Origin: Phytoseiulus persimilis
Taxonomy: Eukaryota > Arthropoda > Arachnida > Mesostigmata > Phytoseiidae
Length of the DNA stretch: 64,000 nt
NCBI GenBank assembly: GCA_037576195.1
Contig: CM075102.1
Span: 40,544,745 to 40,608,744, forward strand
Direction: 5' to 3'
Shown: positions 1 through 11,727 of the stretch, piece after piece
How positions within the stretch are numbered: the stretch's first letter is position 1
Layout: each line of letters opens with the position of its first letter
The notes under the pieces: generated by a model
The model's input: the letters and a program-made list of their open reading frames with translations, nothing else
Told to the model about the DNA's origin: nothing
The model's database searches: none
Made by a program: the position numbers and the translations under genes

Positions 1-1062
1 GCTGCACGTAACGGACCATGGATCACGGAAACCTGTGCTCTGACCTCGCTTGTGTTTACCGTTGAGTTCACGGGACAGCCTCCGCATTCATTCATCACCA
101 GGCACGCACCAAAATGAGAACCGCAGCTTCGCTTGTTCGTTAAAAGGTTCTCCGCTCGCCATCTCAGCGGATCACTGAGCCAGTGATTTTTCTCACCCTC
201 ATTGGCGTTGATCCCAGTGGCCTCATACAGAGCGAACTTGTGAGAGAAAAAGAGCGCAGGCATGAACCACACATAAACACTGGAGATCCCAGGTCTTGAG
301 CAACTTGACAACAGCAATTTTCGGCGGTTTTCTCTGCGCCTCAGTAAGCTTGCACGCGACAGAATTTGAAGCGGTGAATAATGCACTGAACGTGCTAAAC
401 GAGTGATTCCTCTTCGCTGAGCGACCTCGAATTCTGAAAGTCAATCACTCGAACCATCCACTTCCTGAGACCTCTTCCTTCACTCGTTGTTGGAGCGCGA
501 ATTTTCTCAAAACACAACATTTGTCCGAGAGATCGCCGAGATAGCTTCAGACTAGGAGTATTCATTCACGGAGTAAAAACGTCACCGCACCTTCCGTCTG
601 TTTTTTCAAGATATGGCATGAATTCCATCGAGGGTCCATGTTGCTCTACCATTAAGGAATGATGAGAACGTCCCTGACAGACTTCATCAAGTTTTGTTCG
701 CGCCTTGAGGCCTGGAAGAATCTGGCCGTTGCGTTGCCGTTGTCTGGCATGTTTGTGGATTATCTTGTCCACAGAAAACGACCAGCCCTGGAGTCGTCGA
801 CTCATCGTCAGGGTCGTTTTTGCGAGGTCATCTCTGTTTTTTTCACTCAGATCTTCCAGTTCCTGGGCGAGTCCAAACCATTCGATTGGGCTAACTCAGT
901 CCATCGTCCACGAAGTCCGAGCGCATGCGTCGTGAGCGCGAATCTTGAAGAACTCCTCCTGTGCAACAGTCTGACTTCGAATACAGTTCACTCATTGGAA
1001 GTTTCCCCCAGGCCAAAGAAAGCTGTCATGATTGACGCATTCTTGTTCATTGACAGGCTACA
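1..1062. other. Upstream of the KY/hillarin gene, no gene recognised
   Basis: Several short open frames lie on both strands, but none has a family motif or a coherent exon structure. A non-coding first exon of the KY/hillarin gene may lie here, because its first coding segment is preceded by a splice acceptor (CATTGACAG) a few bases before the ATG. Confidence 0.4.
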
Positions 1063-3068
1063 ATGCAAGACCTCCAAGATCAGAGCGCACAAGTGGATTA
1101 TCCGAGTTCTTACTTGTCAGACGACGACATGGATGAAATCATGTCCTGCGCAGATGAAAGTTGGCGACCCCAACGTATGCATCGTGTCGAAGAAATTGTG
1201 ACAACGACTCACCTCCATCTCAAAGACATTGGAATCATCGACGCGGCCGTTCAGACCTTACGTCAGTACGATTATTCATCGAACAAGTAAGCCAAACTCT
1301 ATCTTAGGAGCCCAGCTCTGAAGTATTCACCACCACAGCGAATGTCCCTCTGTCACTGGAATATCCACGCCCCGGAAGTCCTGACCTTGGCGTAATTGAG
1401 GACGTTCGAAGCATTGGCATGCCGGTCATGTCTCTCGTGATGCTCTCGAAAATAATACCACTCCCCCAGCATCGTAGCTCCGACACGCCCACCAGTCGAT
1501 GTTCATGGAGCAAGAGGGAAATCTCTGATTTGCCGAACGCACTATGTTTCCGTTGTCTTTCCGAGCGGATGACATGACCCGGCAAGGTGGTCAAATCGGA
1601 CATGAACATCTCTCGGAGAAAAAACTGAGCGGACGATGCCGGTCGGAAGCCCGCAAAGCAGAACTCAAACTCGAAAAAAGCCGGGCGTGCAGACCCAAGC
1701 AAGAATTGTCAAAAAGCAGATGTACAGAAAGGTCACCCACTGGCCAACACGTCGAAAATACTTGTGAAACGCGGTCGTCATGCGTCGCTGAGTCGAACCG
1801 GCCGGGACAGGACGTCAAACGAGAACGTGCGCGTAGAACTCATACACCATGAGGGAGCTTATCACAAGATGTCCATGTTCTAGCAGACATTCCGCACAAC
1901 GACCGAAAATATTGATGTCGGCAACATTCAATTCAATGGCGCCATGTCCCGACAAGGGAACATATAGGAAGAGATCATGTCAGACACAGCAGGATTTGCA
2001 GTGACTGAGGATAGGGCGCAGCACGATACAGCGGTTAGTTAAGAAATTCTCTCAAGTCGTTCTCGATTTTCCTCAGAAAAATCCAAACACTACTGCATCG
2101 GCATGAGAGAACCGAAATCGAACCTTTCGTTCCGAGCCAAACAGAGGAGTCTGGTCCGGTTCCCAGAGCTTCCGAAGACGCCATCGGGCCGCCTGTCGCG
2201 CAAACCGGGAACACTGAGCTCGATTCCCACAAGAAACTGGATGTCGAAACAGTTGATAGATTATCTGCGAACGAAGTCCCTGAGATATCTGCGGAGCGGA
2301 AGTGGACAGCGAGTGAAGAAGACCTTTCCAAATGGGTTTGTCAGAGTCACGGTCTCGTTCATAGCAAAGGAATTCTCAGACAAGAATCGCTGGCCTTCGG
2401 GCACATAGTGAGTTGTTGGGCAGGTGAACAAAAGACTCGATAACGTTTGCAGGTCACTTCAGACTTCAAGGGGCAAACAGAGCCCATATCGAGAGCTCCA
2501 GCCGCGAACGCTTTTGGGATGACCGAAGATGAACTGCATTTCATACAGCAGGAACTGGATCACGCCCATGATAGTATGTCGCAAAGCAGGTTAGTCTTGA
2601 TCTCTGAGGATTTCCGAGATCGTGCCTGGGCCTCTTCAACGATAAATCTCACTCCTGATTCCGATGGTGCTCCACAGTGCACAGGATAGTCTGAACGGGA
2701 GTGGAGTGAAATCCCCCGGGCGCCACCCAGACGAAGACTGTCTTGAGAAGACAGTCGCGTGTGGGGGTTCAAGGGCAGGAACACTTTCTTCAATGAGTAA
2801 TCCGTAAGTATGATTTCAGAAATGAAGGTACGAACTTTCATCGATCCAGCTCCGATAGGTTGCCCTCGAACATGACCACTACAAATCATCAATTCCGTCT
2901 TGCAGATTGGCAACTATCATTGAGAAACGCGAGATCGCGGTTCAAACTTTGAACGATGTGACGACCGACGAATCGGCTGAATTCGCAGCTCGACCTCCAC
3001 CCTGTAAAAAGAAAGAGTTGATTCCCATACCAGGCATCTTCAATGATGTGGACAAGAGCGTTACCCAG
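1063..3068 (+). CDS. Hil: KY/hillarin N-terminal exons (exons 1-4)
   Basis: These four exons code about 285 residues before the transglutaminase-like core. The composition is acidic and serine-rich, with a DDDMDEIMS motif near residue 22, and I see no recognisable fold. The third exon (2453-2589) is separated from the second by an intron of only 45 bases, GTGAGT to TTTGCAG. The fourth exon ends in a linker, IPGIFNDVDKSVTQ, that reads straight into the core at the next exon, as in other family members. Intron 1 (1287-2076) is itself open in two frames and could hide an alternative exon. Drosophila hillarin carries an N-terminal LIM domain; I do not see one here, so this copy resembles the vertebrate KY layout or has lost or moved it upstream of the window. 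Confidence 0.7.
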
Positions 3069-6000
3069 GTTGGTCTCGGTCCTTCGGGGCGGAAAACGTA
3101 ACCTTCGCGTTTCTCTGGCGGCGATCGCTTGGAGGAGAGCTGACAAAATGCGCTCGAAACTGCTTCCGGGAATGCGGAGAACTTCGTCGGGATCGCTGGC
3201 ACTTTCGACCCACGGCCTGCATAGCATCATCGCTGTGTGCGAACGTCATGGGTATTGGGCACGTCAGAAAACCGAAGACCTGACCAGAGAGTTGTGGAGA
3301 TGGATTACCAGAGTAGTTAATCGATTCTGGACCTATATTATAATTTGTGTCCCTGGGTGGTTCGTTGGGTCATCCTGTGATACCGTGTGTTGCCACAGGA
3401 GGATCTGTTAGCGTCAAATTCCTGGAGGTGGATGATTTCAGCGGCTGTGTTTCCGTATCCGGCCACCATGAATCCAGCACCACCCCATTCAGAGATTCGG
3501 AGCGGGCGCGGGTTTTGCCTTGAAGCCGAGGTTAGGGCCATCGCGGCCTCACTTTGAGCGAGGCCGACCACGGAGGCGCTCTGCCGTCATGGTCGAGGGC
3601 CACGTTGATTGAGAGGGTTCGGAGGGTGAATTTCCCGGGTCTGCGATCGAGGCCACAGCAAGGCTCAGAGAACAATCTGCGATCCCAAGCAAAACATAAG
3701 GCCAAACGTAAAGAGATGAAAGCTGCGGACCGAGTGCGGTCATAGTCTCACGATCCACATGGATGACTTTGGATCGTGTTCCTTCCTTTTTGGAGATGTG
3801 CGCACTTCGAAACGTTAGCCGTTACGAGATAGGTGTGATCAAGGTCGGATTGAGATGAGTCAAAGCCACACTCATTATTGATAAGCCGGTCGGAGGGTAT
3901 GCGTGTATCTGTTCATCAGGATCATTGAATCGGACGATCTTTTTCGTCCCTTGATTCCGTCATCCCGCCGTCTCGTGTCTGGGGGAGCTCTCCGTGAGGA
4001 CCGTGTCATCGCACTGGTTTCCCGTCAAACAATTACGCCCCTATACCTGAATAAAACTGTCGTAGTAGGACTAATTCGGGTCTCGATGGCTGTGCCGATA
4101 CGCTTTGTAGATCAGCCTATCGCAACACGATTCACTCTACGTGACTGCTTTATCGCCCCGGAAGACTTCGGGGTCCCGGTCATGCAGGCATTTCGGCTGA
4201 TTCCATACGCAGCGATTGCTGCCCATAGTTCGTGTGGCCGAAAGTTCGAAAAACATGACCACGGCTCACGGTAGGGAGTGTGGGGAGACAAACTTCCGAC
4301 ATGAAACGCCATCGTGATTGTCTCCTCTGACGAACGAGTAATGTGTCGCTTCTATTCCTTCGTGACTATGATGAAGCTGAATTGAGATCACTCTGTACTC
4401 ATTGAGATTTCGGAACTGGATCCGTATCATAGGTGTTCTCCAGAAGCGTATTGTGGGTATCCAAGCATGAGATCCTATTGGAATCATTAAAATCGAAACT
4501 CGTGCTCAATCGAACGTTGCGGGATTGGAGCCCACAGTGCATGTCCATCGATTCAGTGCACATTCGATCTCTCAGCCTGATATCTCCCGAATTGCAGGTA
4601 CCCGCGGAAATTGAAGAAGGTGGAATTGGAAGTCTTGTGAAATACCTCATGTCCAAATGTAGAAGCGACCTCTTCAAAGTTCGTGTCATTTTCCGCTGGA
4701 TAGCGAATAATATCTCGTAAGTATCTCAAATTACCTACCACGGGTCATTAGGTCTGCAGAAACGACTCAAGTCGAATCGTCGTTGAGAAGAATCCACGAC
4801 AGAGCATGGGGAGAATCCTCAACAGTACTCTCCGTCCGAGCTGTGTTCGACATGTAATTTCCGTTATTCGATTGAGGCGATTCCATAAACTGAGCCGACC
4901 TCTCCCAACGGAATATTTGAACGTTGAAGGTCACAACTCGAACTATCGGACAGCCATCGACACAAGGTCACGTGATTGGTTCCAATTTTTCTCCACGAGC
5001 ACTCTATGCTCTTCCCATTCACGGTCAAATGTCCTTCCTGAACTCCGGATGAACTTCCATGAGATCTCGGCGCAGATTTCCGGGCCTCACGGATTTGACG
5101 GAGGACAAGTCTGCGAGGAGACTTGGATTGCTCGGACTAGGTAGTGTCTAATAGTTGGGCAGCCGATGACAGACGGCTAGTTCCCTATCGACGAAGAGCT
5201 CTTCCCCATTACCAATGTTTTCGTTCATGGCCTCGCCGAGCTTAGCGGGGGTCTGCGGAGAGTGAAAAGCTTGAATTAATCCTCACGGAGTGGGGTCCGA
5301 GTCGGTGGGCGAATCCTTGCCGGGAGTATTTTTTCGACGCAATCCAAAACCACGTAATGGACAGTTTCGGAGGCCCCACATCGACCTGATTCCGCATCGA
5401 GGGAAGCATCACGACCGTGTTAATTTGGCGCTCCGGCCCTGATATGGAGCATTCCCACCGTGACTATGGTCAACAAAAAACCTCGCGGTATATCGTGGAG
5501 TTCGGTTGTACGACTTCTCTTGTCTCTTCGGATTGTCTTCATGTGGATTCAGTATGCCGGATATGGATTGCGACATTATGTGCTGCTCTCATACGGAGTC
5601 TAGCTCATCTCAAACTCGTGTTCTTAACTGTTTACGCAACTCGCGTGCATAGAACTGGCCGTTTCGGGGTTCCGCCAGTCGGACAGGGCTCCCAATGCTC
5701 CAAATAGCTCGATTGCTGCCGTCTTGGTGTTCGCGATCTCTGTATACTCAAGGACAAGTTGAAGCCATCTGTTCGATTCCATGCGCTCCAACAATCCGAA
5801 TCAGATGATTTTATCAGTGGCCCGCTCGGATGCTAACAAATCTCCAGCCCGGTTCTGCCTCGATGAGCTACATTGCGCACTCGGCATAACGCCGGTCAAT
5901 TCGGAGAAGAGCATTTCGAAACGCACTCCGCTTCGAGTGATCGGAATTTCGGCTGTAGTCATAATGAGGGGGGAAATATCGCAACACATCACTGATTCAT

Positions 6001-8936
6001 CTGGAGGACAAACTTGCGACTCTCGACATTAGTTCTGCCCTCGCTCCATCCGGAGTTCGTCGCGCCGTGGAAAAACTTGTGCATTCAAACCTCATCCAGA
6101 AACATATCTCTTAGCTTACCCATGTCCCTCCGCCTGATTCGCCGAAGGAATGTCGTCACCGAGTTATGCAATGTCGTCGTCCGCTTTCTCCGCTCCATAT
6201 TCCCCCGAGCAAGCTTATTTTCTCTTATCGTCGAGCAGTCTGCAATCGGTGGTTGCACTCGAAGTTCGAATTCCCCGGCCGATAGAGCGGCATTGAAATG
6301 TCAATTTGAGAATCTCAACACTGCGGAGTCGAAACAATGAGCGAGAGAGAGCCAAGTTTGATAGAGAACGTTGTCTCCTTACCCCTTATTCCGTATCTCA
6401 CTCTTGAAGGTTCGACTGGAAGTTCATCGACGAGAAGCTCGAGCCCGAAGACGTTCTTCGGACGAAAAAAGGAGTGTGCAAGGATTACTGCAGTCTGTTC
6501 TGTGAAATGTGCAAGTGAGTTGACTCGATCCACCACTCCCATCCTTTCCTCAAGATGAACTATCACCCAAGCTGAGCGGAGCAGGTTATTAACGCAGCAG
6601 TATCCTGGCCCAACCATCCAGCTGTGTGATAAACTGTGTCAAACTTGTCACAGTACACTCGTTCCACCTTTCCGTCGCAGACATGCAGGTATCCGGGTGA
6701 AGCAGATACAGGGATTCGCCAAAGGCCATGATTATAGACCCGGCCACCAGTTCTCGCCGGGGGCGGATGTCCCGCATGCCTGGAACGCGGTGTTCCTCTT
6801 CGGTTGCTGGAGACTGATCGACGTGACGTGGGGAACAGGCTTCACAGACCACACTGGAGTTTTTCAGCGCAAGCTGAACGAACACTTCTTTCTCACCGAC
6901 CCAGAGGTTTTCATATGGACTCATTTCCCCTTTGACGATCTGGAGGCCCATTATGAAAGGTACGGTGCGCGAAGGCATCCGATGACTAGGGAATTCGCTC
7001 GACTTGGGGGCAAGAGAGGCCGCGATCGGTTGTAACTTGTCGGCTGCTTTCCAGATGGCAACTCTTGGATGTTCCGATGTCTTTGGAAACCTTCAACTCG
7101 CTTCCGAAGGTGACGCCGCATTTCTTCCAGTTCTCGATGAAGATTCGATCCAAGGTGCAGAACCCGTTGGAGTTTCGGGTTCGCACTGACATCCGCATCG
7201 CGAGTCACGACCATATGAGGTTCAAGTTCAAATTGTATCCTGCCGAAGAAGTGGAGAACTCGACGCTAAACAACTATGTTTTCTGCCATCTGGTGGAGGA
7301 TCGGCTAGTCAGCTGCTTCGGAATAACTCCCCCAAGCGAAGGCCGTTATTATTTCAAGGTACAACCAGGGAATATCTCGTTGTTCATTGTTTCTCACGAA
7401 TCCGGACTCGGGAAGGGTCCAGACACGCCCAAATGATCTTCAAGGAATCGATGCGGGCGCCGACTCCATGGCGGGAACATACACTTCTCAGAGCTCCTGC
7501 AGGGTGGAGAATCCCATGACAGCCCAAGTTTCCGCATTGATTTTCCAGGTGTACGCAAGGCCAGAACGGGACATGGGCAAAGACGACGCGTCGCTTCAAA
7601 ACGTCGCGATATTCCTGCTCAACTGCACGCGAGCTCGTAAATACCTCATCCCATATCCTTCGAACGAAGTTCCCTGGGGTCCGACACAAACCTTTTACGA
7701 CTACAACATGAAACTGGTGAATCAAAACGGACCGGTTATCGTCAGCTGGGGCGGCAAGAGAAAGCTTCAGATCGACCTCCACGAAGCAATGCTCATCACG
7801 CATCAGGTACTCGACGCTGACGGCCAAGAGATCGACACGACAGGTCAGTTCAAATCTCATTGGTGACGAGTCGATTCCTGACGGGAAATACGGTATCGTC
7901 TGTTGCGAGTCGCCGGCGACGAGTTACCGGTCGTATCGATGGAAAAATCATCGAGCTCGGAGAAAGTTCGTCCCCAATTTCTTTCCGGGATCCTCCTCCT
8001 GTCGATGCACGATATGGGACACATAACGTTGAAGGTCGTCCACAATCCATAGGCATGCTCTCGCGCGAAGACAAAGACAAACGCATAACCTTCGTGTTGA
8101 CACCGGTACGAGTGGGCTACTTCAAATTGATCATCTTCGGCATGCCAAAGCCCAAACAGAAGGGGAAATGGCGTCTTCCACTCATCGCGACTTTCCTCAT
8201 CGATTGTAAACTCACTAGGTTGGTATTCGCTCGCGGTTCCATCGAATGATTCTCTTGCGCATGTTTGACCCTGCAATCAGAAAGCCCTGAACGAGATCCT
8301 GCATCGAGCATCTGAGGTGATTCCCTAGTTTCGTGCGAATGAAAACTGAAGCCTGCGCAATTGCAGTGATCGGGATCGCCGTAGAAAACAGAGCACCGCC
8401 GAGATTTTAGTAAGCCCCACCACTCCGATCACAGCGGGCTAGGCCACAAGTGAGTAAAGAATGATTGCTGGGCTTACTGGCTTGAGCTCAGGCCGTCGAA
8501 GCGTTGCCATCGGGATCTCGGAACACAATCAGACAATCCGTCAATAATTTCCGTGGTCTCCTACAGCACGCTGCTCTGAGTCTCCCATTCAGCGCGGCGC
8601 TAATTATGCACAGAGCTTGGATCGAGTTCCACTATTCTAAGGTACGCTGGCTTCTCTCGCTCCTTTTTCGCGCGCCGCGAGCTTCTTGCAACTCACGTGG
8701 AATCATTCTGATACTGCTAAGCTTGTTTCAAATCTTTCCAACCTTGAGATAGAGATTCAACTGCTGAGATCCATCACTTCCTAACTAACGTCAGGGTTGT
8801 CTCCAGACTTGTATTCGATGAAGAACTCCGACTGGCTCATCATCGGCGACCCGGAGACCCCGATCCCGATGACGAAAAGGACGACAAGGATGGGAAGAAG
8901 AAGAAGAAAAAGAAGTGATTAATTCCATGCAGTGAT
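1063..8936 (+). CDS. Hil: Kyphoscoliosis peptidase (KY)/hillarin family protein, multi-exon gene
   Basis: This is a transglutaminase-like protein related to vertebrate KY and arthropod hillarin, which act at the muscle and septin/actin cytoskeleton. Supported exons are 1063-1286, 2077-2407, 2453-2589, 2906-3068, 4598-4716, 6410-6514, 6681-6959, 7055-7358, 7549-7843 and about 7924-8205 (or 8222). Each junction has GT..AG ends and matching phase. Residues about 1-285 are an acidic/serine N-terminal region without a visible LIM domain. The core starts at about residue 286. The likely triad is Cys about 348 (KKGVCKDYC), His about 392 (DVPHAWNAV) and Asp about 407 (RLIDVTWG). The later exons give the repeated beta-rich KY modules. 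The start ATG at 1063 has an in-frame TGA 12 bases upstream and a CAG acceptor just before it, so a non-coding upstream exon is likely. The C terminus is uncertain: exons near 8542-8640 and 8808-8936 cannot be joined unambiguously. The gene identity is firm; family function is prior knowledge, not shown here. Confidence 0.85.
4598..6959 (+). CDS. Hil: KY/hillarin transglutaminase-like catalytic core (exons 5-7)
   Basis: Exon 4598-4716 codes the helix ending in FRWIANNIS, exon 6410-6514 the segment with the catalytic cysteine (GVCKDYCSLFCEMCK), and exon 6681-6959 the histidine and aspartate strands (HAWNAVFLFGCWRLIDVTWG). The 1.7-kb intron between the first two joins in phase 2 and gives a continuous family-typical reading. 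All three catalytic positions are kept, unlike some family members in which the triad has decayed, so the fold is probably intact. Whether it has protease or crosslinking activity is unknown. Confidence 0.85.
4717..6409 (+). other. Large intron 5 of the KY/hillarin gene
   Basis: It is bounded by CTC|GTAAGT and CTTGAAG|G. Only short open frames are seen, with no recognisable domain and no terminal repeats. It separates the helix of the catalytic core from the cysteine-bearing exon. Confidence 0.6.
7055..8205 (+). CDS. Hil: KY/hillarin C-terminal beta-sandwich modules (exons 8-10)
   Basis: Exon 7055-7358 begins WQLLDVPMSLETFNSLP, the family signature that follows the catalytic core. Exons 7549-7843 and about 7924-8205 continue the beta-rich repeats to KLIIFGMPKPKQKG and ATFLID. 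The acceptor of the last exon is weak (GACGAG), but it is the one that keeps phase. After ATFLID two donors compete: GTAAAC at 8206 (phase 1) and GTATTC at 8223 (phase 0). Either could lead to the small downstream exons. Confidence 0.75.
8542..8936 (+). CDS. Possible last exons of the KY/hillarin gene
   Basis: Two segments have exon-like ends. One runs from the acceptor CTCCTACAG near 8541 to the donor AAG|GTACGC near 8640; one of its frames reads LPFSAALIMHRAWIEFHYSK. The other follows the acceptor TTGTCTCCAG near 8807 and, in one frame, ends in a run of Asp/Glu/Lys and then seven lysines before TGA. The phases of these two frames do not agree with each other, so the true tail is unresolved and one segment may be skipped. 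Confidence 0.35.
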
Positions 8937-9114
8937 CATCTCTCGGACACGAAACTCACCTACAGGGGAATTTCGGCTGTATATTTGACAGCGGCGGAGA
9001 GAGAGGAAGTTTGACGTAGGCTCGAATCCCTGATGTTTGAGCAGATTGTATCTATGAGTATATTTCGTATAAAGATTTGCGTTCTTCTAGAATGGTTGGC
9101 TTTCTTGAAGGACT

Positions 9115-9165
9115 CAGTAGCGGATCCAGGAGTCGCTCAAGGAGGGGGGCGGTCGTAGATTTTTG
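9115..9165 (+). mobile_element. hAT-like transposon terminus relic
   Basis: The bases CAGTAGCGGATCCAGG at 9115-9130, followed by a G-rich run near 9151-9160, resemble the terminal inverted repeat of many arthropod hAT elements (typically CAGTGGCGGATCCAGG). I find no matching opposite end and no target duplication, so this looks like one surviving end. Confidence 0.4.
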
Positions 9166-9486
9166 ATGGAACTATTAATTTCCCCCCTTGCTCTCGGTGG
9201 TCATTACCGGGGAAATTAGTTTCCGACTCAAGGAATGAGGGAGCGTACGCTGTTATCGAACTCTTGGGGGCTTCCAAACCGTGACAGAATCGAATTTCGA
9301 GGTTCTGTCCCACCATGACGTTGCGTTCGCCCGGAGTTTCAATTCAATGCTTTTTACCCGTCGTGACCATCGGTAACATACTATCCGCAGAGGACTGTAC
9401 AGTCGATTCCAACGAAGTGAGATCAATAACTTGACACCGAGAGCAGACTTCTTCTTCTTCTGCGGTTAGTGATGGACTGAGTCAGT

Positions 9487-9494
9487 ACTGGAAG
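9487..9494. repeat. Target-site duplication, left copy (ACTGGAAG)
   Basis: It is an eight-base direct repeat identical to 10332-10339 and immediately outside the transposon end. Confidence 0.85.
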
Positions 9495-9502
9495 GGCGTA
9501 GC

Positions 9503-9562
9503 CTCAGATGCCAGAAACTCAGATGCCAGACTCTCAGATGCCAGAAACTCAGATGCCAGAAT
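9503..9562 (+). repeat. Left subterminal tandem repeat, 4 x 15 bp
   Basis: Four head-to-tail units of CTCAGATGCCAGA plus two variable bases. Arrays of this kind near transposon ends usually bind transposase, which is an inference here. The last unit creates an AATAAA that could serve as a poly(A) signal for the upstream gene. Confidence 0.9.
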
Positions 9563-10263
9563 AAAACACTCCCCCGACTGCGGATGGATCCCCGCTGATT
9601 CAGCGGGTTATTGGAGGCCGCGAATGAAGTTAGGCAGAACCGGGGAGCTCGATGGGGAAAGCTACAGCTCCAAAGGGTCTAGCACAGGCTACCTCTGTTA
9701 CCCTCCTTGGGCCAACAGGATCAGCTTGAGAACCACCCCGGACATGTGATTATTGTCGATCCACGTGGAAAACTCAACGACGTCCTCATTGCGGGTCTCC
9801 GGACCCGCCTCAATCCTACACTCTCTCCGTCACTGGCAGTGATGATTCGCTAGCGACGAGTAGAAAGGAAGGTAGTTCCTCCCATAACTCCGTGCATTGA
9901 GTGAGGAATCGCCGAGCTAGCGGCCCAAAATCCAAGTTGAGGCCGAGCGAGCTTTCGGCGAAGGGGGCTGCGACCGCTCGGAATGCGCGAAGGATCGCTT
10001 TTCTATTTCCCCGGAGCTCGAGTCCCCGAACGTCCACGCTGATCGAGATTGAAGACATGCATCGAATGTCCCATCCATTCATCATGATTCATTCGTTGCC
10101 ATCATCAGCAAACCATCAATAAATCACAGGGGGTGCGGTGCAGCGTGTACCATATGTACAAAGGGTCTGCCGCATGACTCGCGCTCGTTGCAGACGTCGG
10201 AGACGCTTTGCTCCCTAATCCGCTTAATTAGCGGGGATCTATCCGGGATCGGTAGAGGGTTTC

Positions 10264-10323
10264 ATTCTGGCTTCTGAGTTTCTGGCATCTGAGTTTCTGG
10301 CATCTGAGATTCTGGCATCTGAG
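10264..10323 (-). repeat. Right subterminal tandem repeat, 4 x 15 bp (inverted copy)
   Basis: Four units of TCTGGCATCTGAG type, the reverse complement of the left array and at the same distance from the end. The innermost unit has one change (GGCTTC for GGCATC). Confidence 0.9.
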
Positions 10324-10331
10324 GCATAACC

Positions 10332-10339
10332 ACTGGAAG
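10332..10339. repeat. Target-site duplication, right copy (ACTGGAAG)
   Basis: It is identical to 9487-9494 and directly abuts the right end GGCATAACC. Confidence 0.85.
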
Positions 10340-11727
10340 TGTCGACCCGAAACTCCCCAAGTGACACAGAAAACACGAAGCGTCCACTTCTGCTTCAACT
10401 GTGTTAGCATTGAGCTCAGATAAAGGGGAGCCTCTAGTTGAAGTGGCCACTCTGTATGTCGCTTGGACAAAATCGAGGGAGGGGGGGAGGCGATCGGGCG
10501 ATCGCCCCCTCTCTGAATCCGCCACGGGATCGACTTCCAGATACCTCTGATCAATCTCAGTCACCCGGAGGCTTGCAATCCGTAGCTTTGCCAGCCTCGG
10601 AGTCGGCACAGAAGCCACAGGTCCACGCAGATGCTTCTCTTCTTTTGAGCAGAAGGGTTCGATAAGATCCTGTAGAGGAGGATCCAGTAGACTGCGCTGC
10701 GGAACGGATTTCCGTGGAAGCAGTCTCCTGCTTCATAGAGTTCGACATTACAGCTCCTTATTGTGTTTTCAAGTCATGGGAGGAGAGTCATCGCAGATTT
10801 TTGTCAAGCTGGTCAAAATGCTGGATGGGCGATGTCTTCGAGAAATACTCTGCTCATTCAACATAGCACCGTGGGTTGTGCGATCGGGAATGCCATTTAC
10901 TCGGAAACACCGAATTAGATTACACGGAATCCATTCCTGCTGCATCATCGGTTTGTTGGGTGAGGGAACACTCAAAAACATATTCATGCATGATGGAACG
11001 CACATCTCAATGTATTCAATGAAAGACACTTCCTGAGATGATTTAAAATCAAGTGCGAAGCGGATCAGTGGAGTCAAGAGTGGACCTGAATGATCTGCTG
11101 AGAAATGTCGCCTTTGATACGGAACTGGTATCAATCACATTGATGATGAAACACTGGGAGCTCCATGGGTCAATAAAGCCATAAACATACGTGCCACTTC
11201 TTCGGTCTCCAATTAGGTTCCCCTCAGGTGGCGGCCACGGAGCAGCGTCTCTGATACAACAGTAGTTCCGCATTTCCCAACAGCAAGGTTTCGCAAGACT
11301 TCACAATCAATGGCTGGTTTCTCTCTCACCGGACAGAACGAATATAGTGAGGCATGAGCTGGATTTCGATGTGTGCTTGTGCTCCTGGGAGGAGCACTCA
11401 GTAACCTAGGAATTCTGAAACTTCTCAGCGCAGCTCCACAATTGGAACGAAGGTTTCCTTTGTCTTATACTCCTCCTCTGAGGCTCGTAGCAGAGGCGTG
11501 CATCGCCCGGGTCTCCTAGCTGCTCACGCTCCCTACGGCCGAATCTGTTACCTTGAGAACTCCACGATATAGGCTCCGAGGCCCCTTGTTATAGAGGCTC
11601 TTTGCATATTCCAGTCTTCCAGTGATGAGAAAATGCGTTTATCGGCGATTTCGCCGTTGCTGGAAACTCTCCTCTCACCGCAGGTTCCCCTCAGATGTTG
11701 TCTTCATGGTCATACTCGGGAAATGGA
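10340..11727. other. Intergenic, nothing recognised
   Basis: Only short scattered open frames are seen, without motifs. There are no splice-consistent exons, and no repeats beyond the transposon at its left border. Confidence 0.4.

Larger units (their letters stand above)
8937..9494. other. Intergenic, downstream of KY/hillarin
   Basis: This probably holds the 3' untranslated region of the KY/hillarin gene. A hAT-like terminus relic begins at 9115. I see no strong AATAAA before 9494; the first one to the right lies at about 9553 inside the small transposon. Confidence 0.4.
9495..10331. mobile_element. Complete non-autonomous DNA transposon (8-bp TSD, hAT-like), 837 bp
   Basis: The ends are GGCGTAGCCTCAGATGCC and, read from the other side, GGTTATGCCTCAGATGCC. 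They are flanked on both sides by the identical octamer ACTGGAAG (9487-9494 and 10332-10339). Each end carries four 15-bp subterminal repeats of the CTCAGATGCCAGA type in inverted orientation, then a second mirrored block (GATCCCCGCTGA / GATCCCCGCTAA). The 8-bp duplication and the GGCGTAGCC-like tip favour the hAT superfamily; P-like or other families with 8-bp duplications are possible. The inside holds only short open frames and no transposase, so it depends on a helper element. The perfect duplication argues for a fairly recent insertion; the diverged tips argue against a very young one. Confidence 0.85.
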
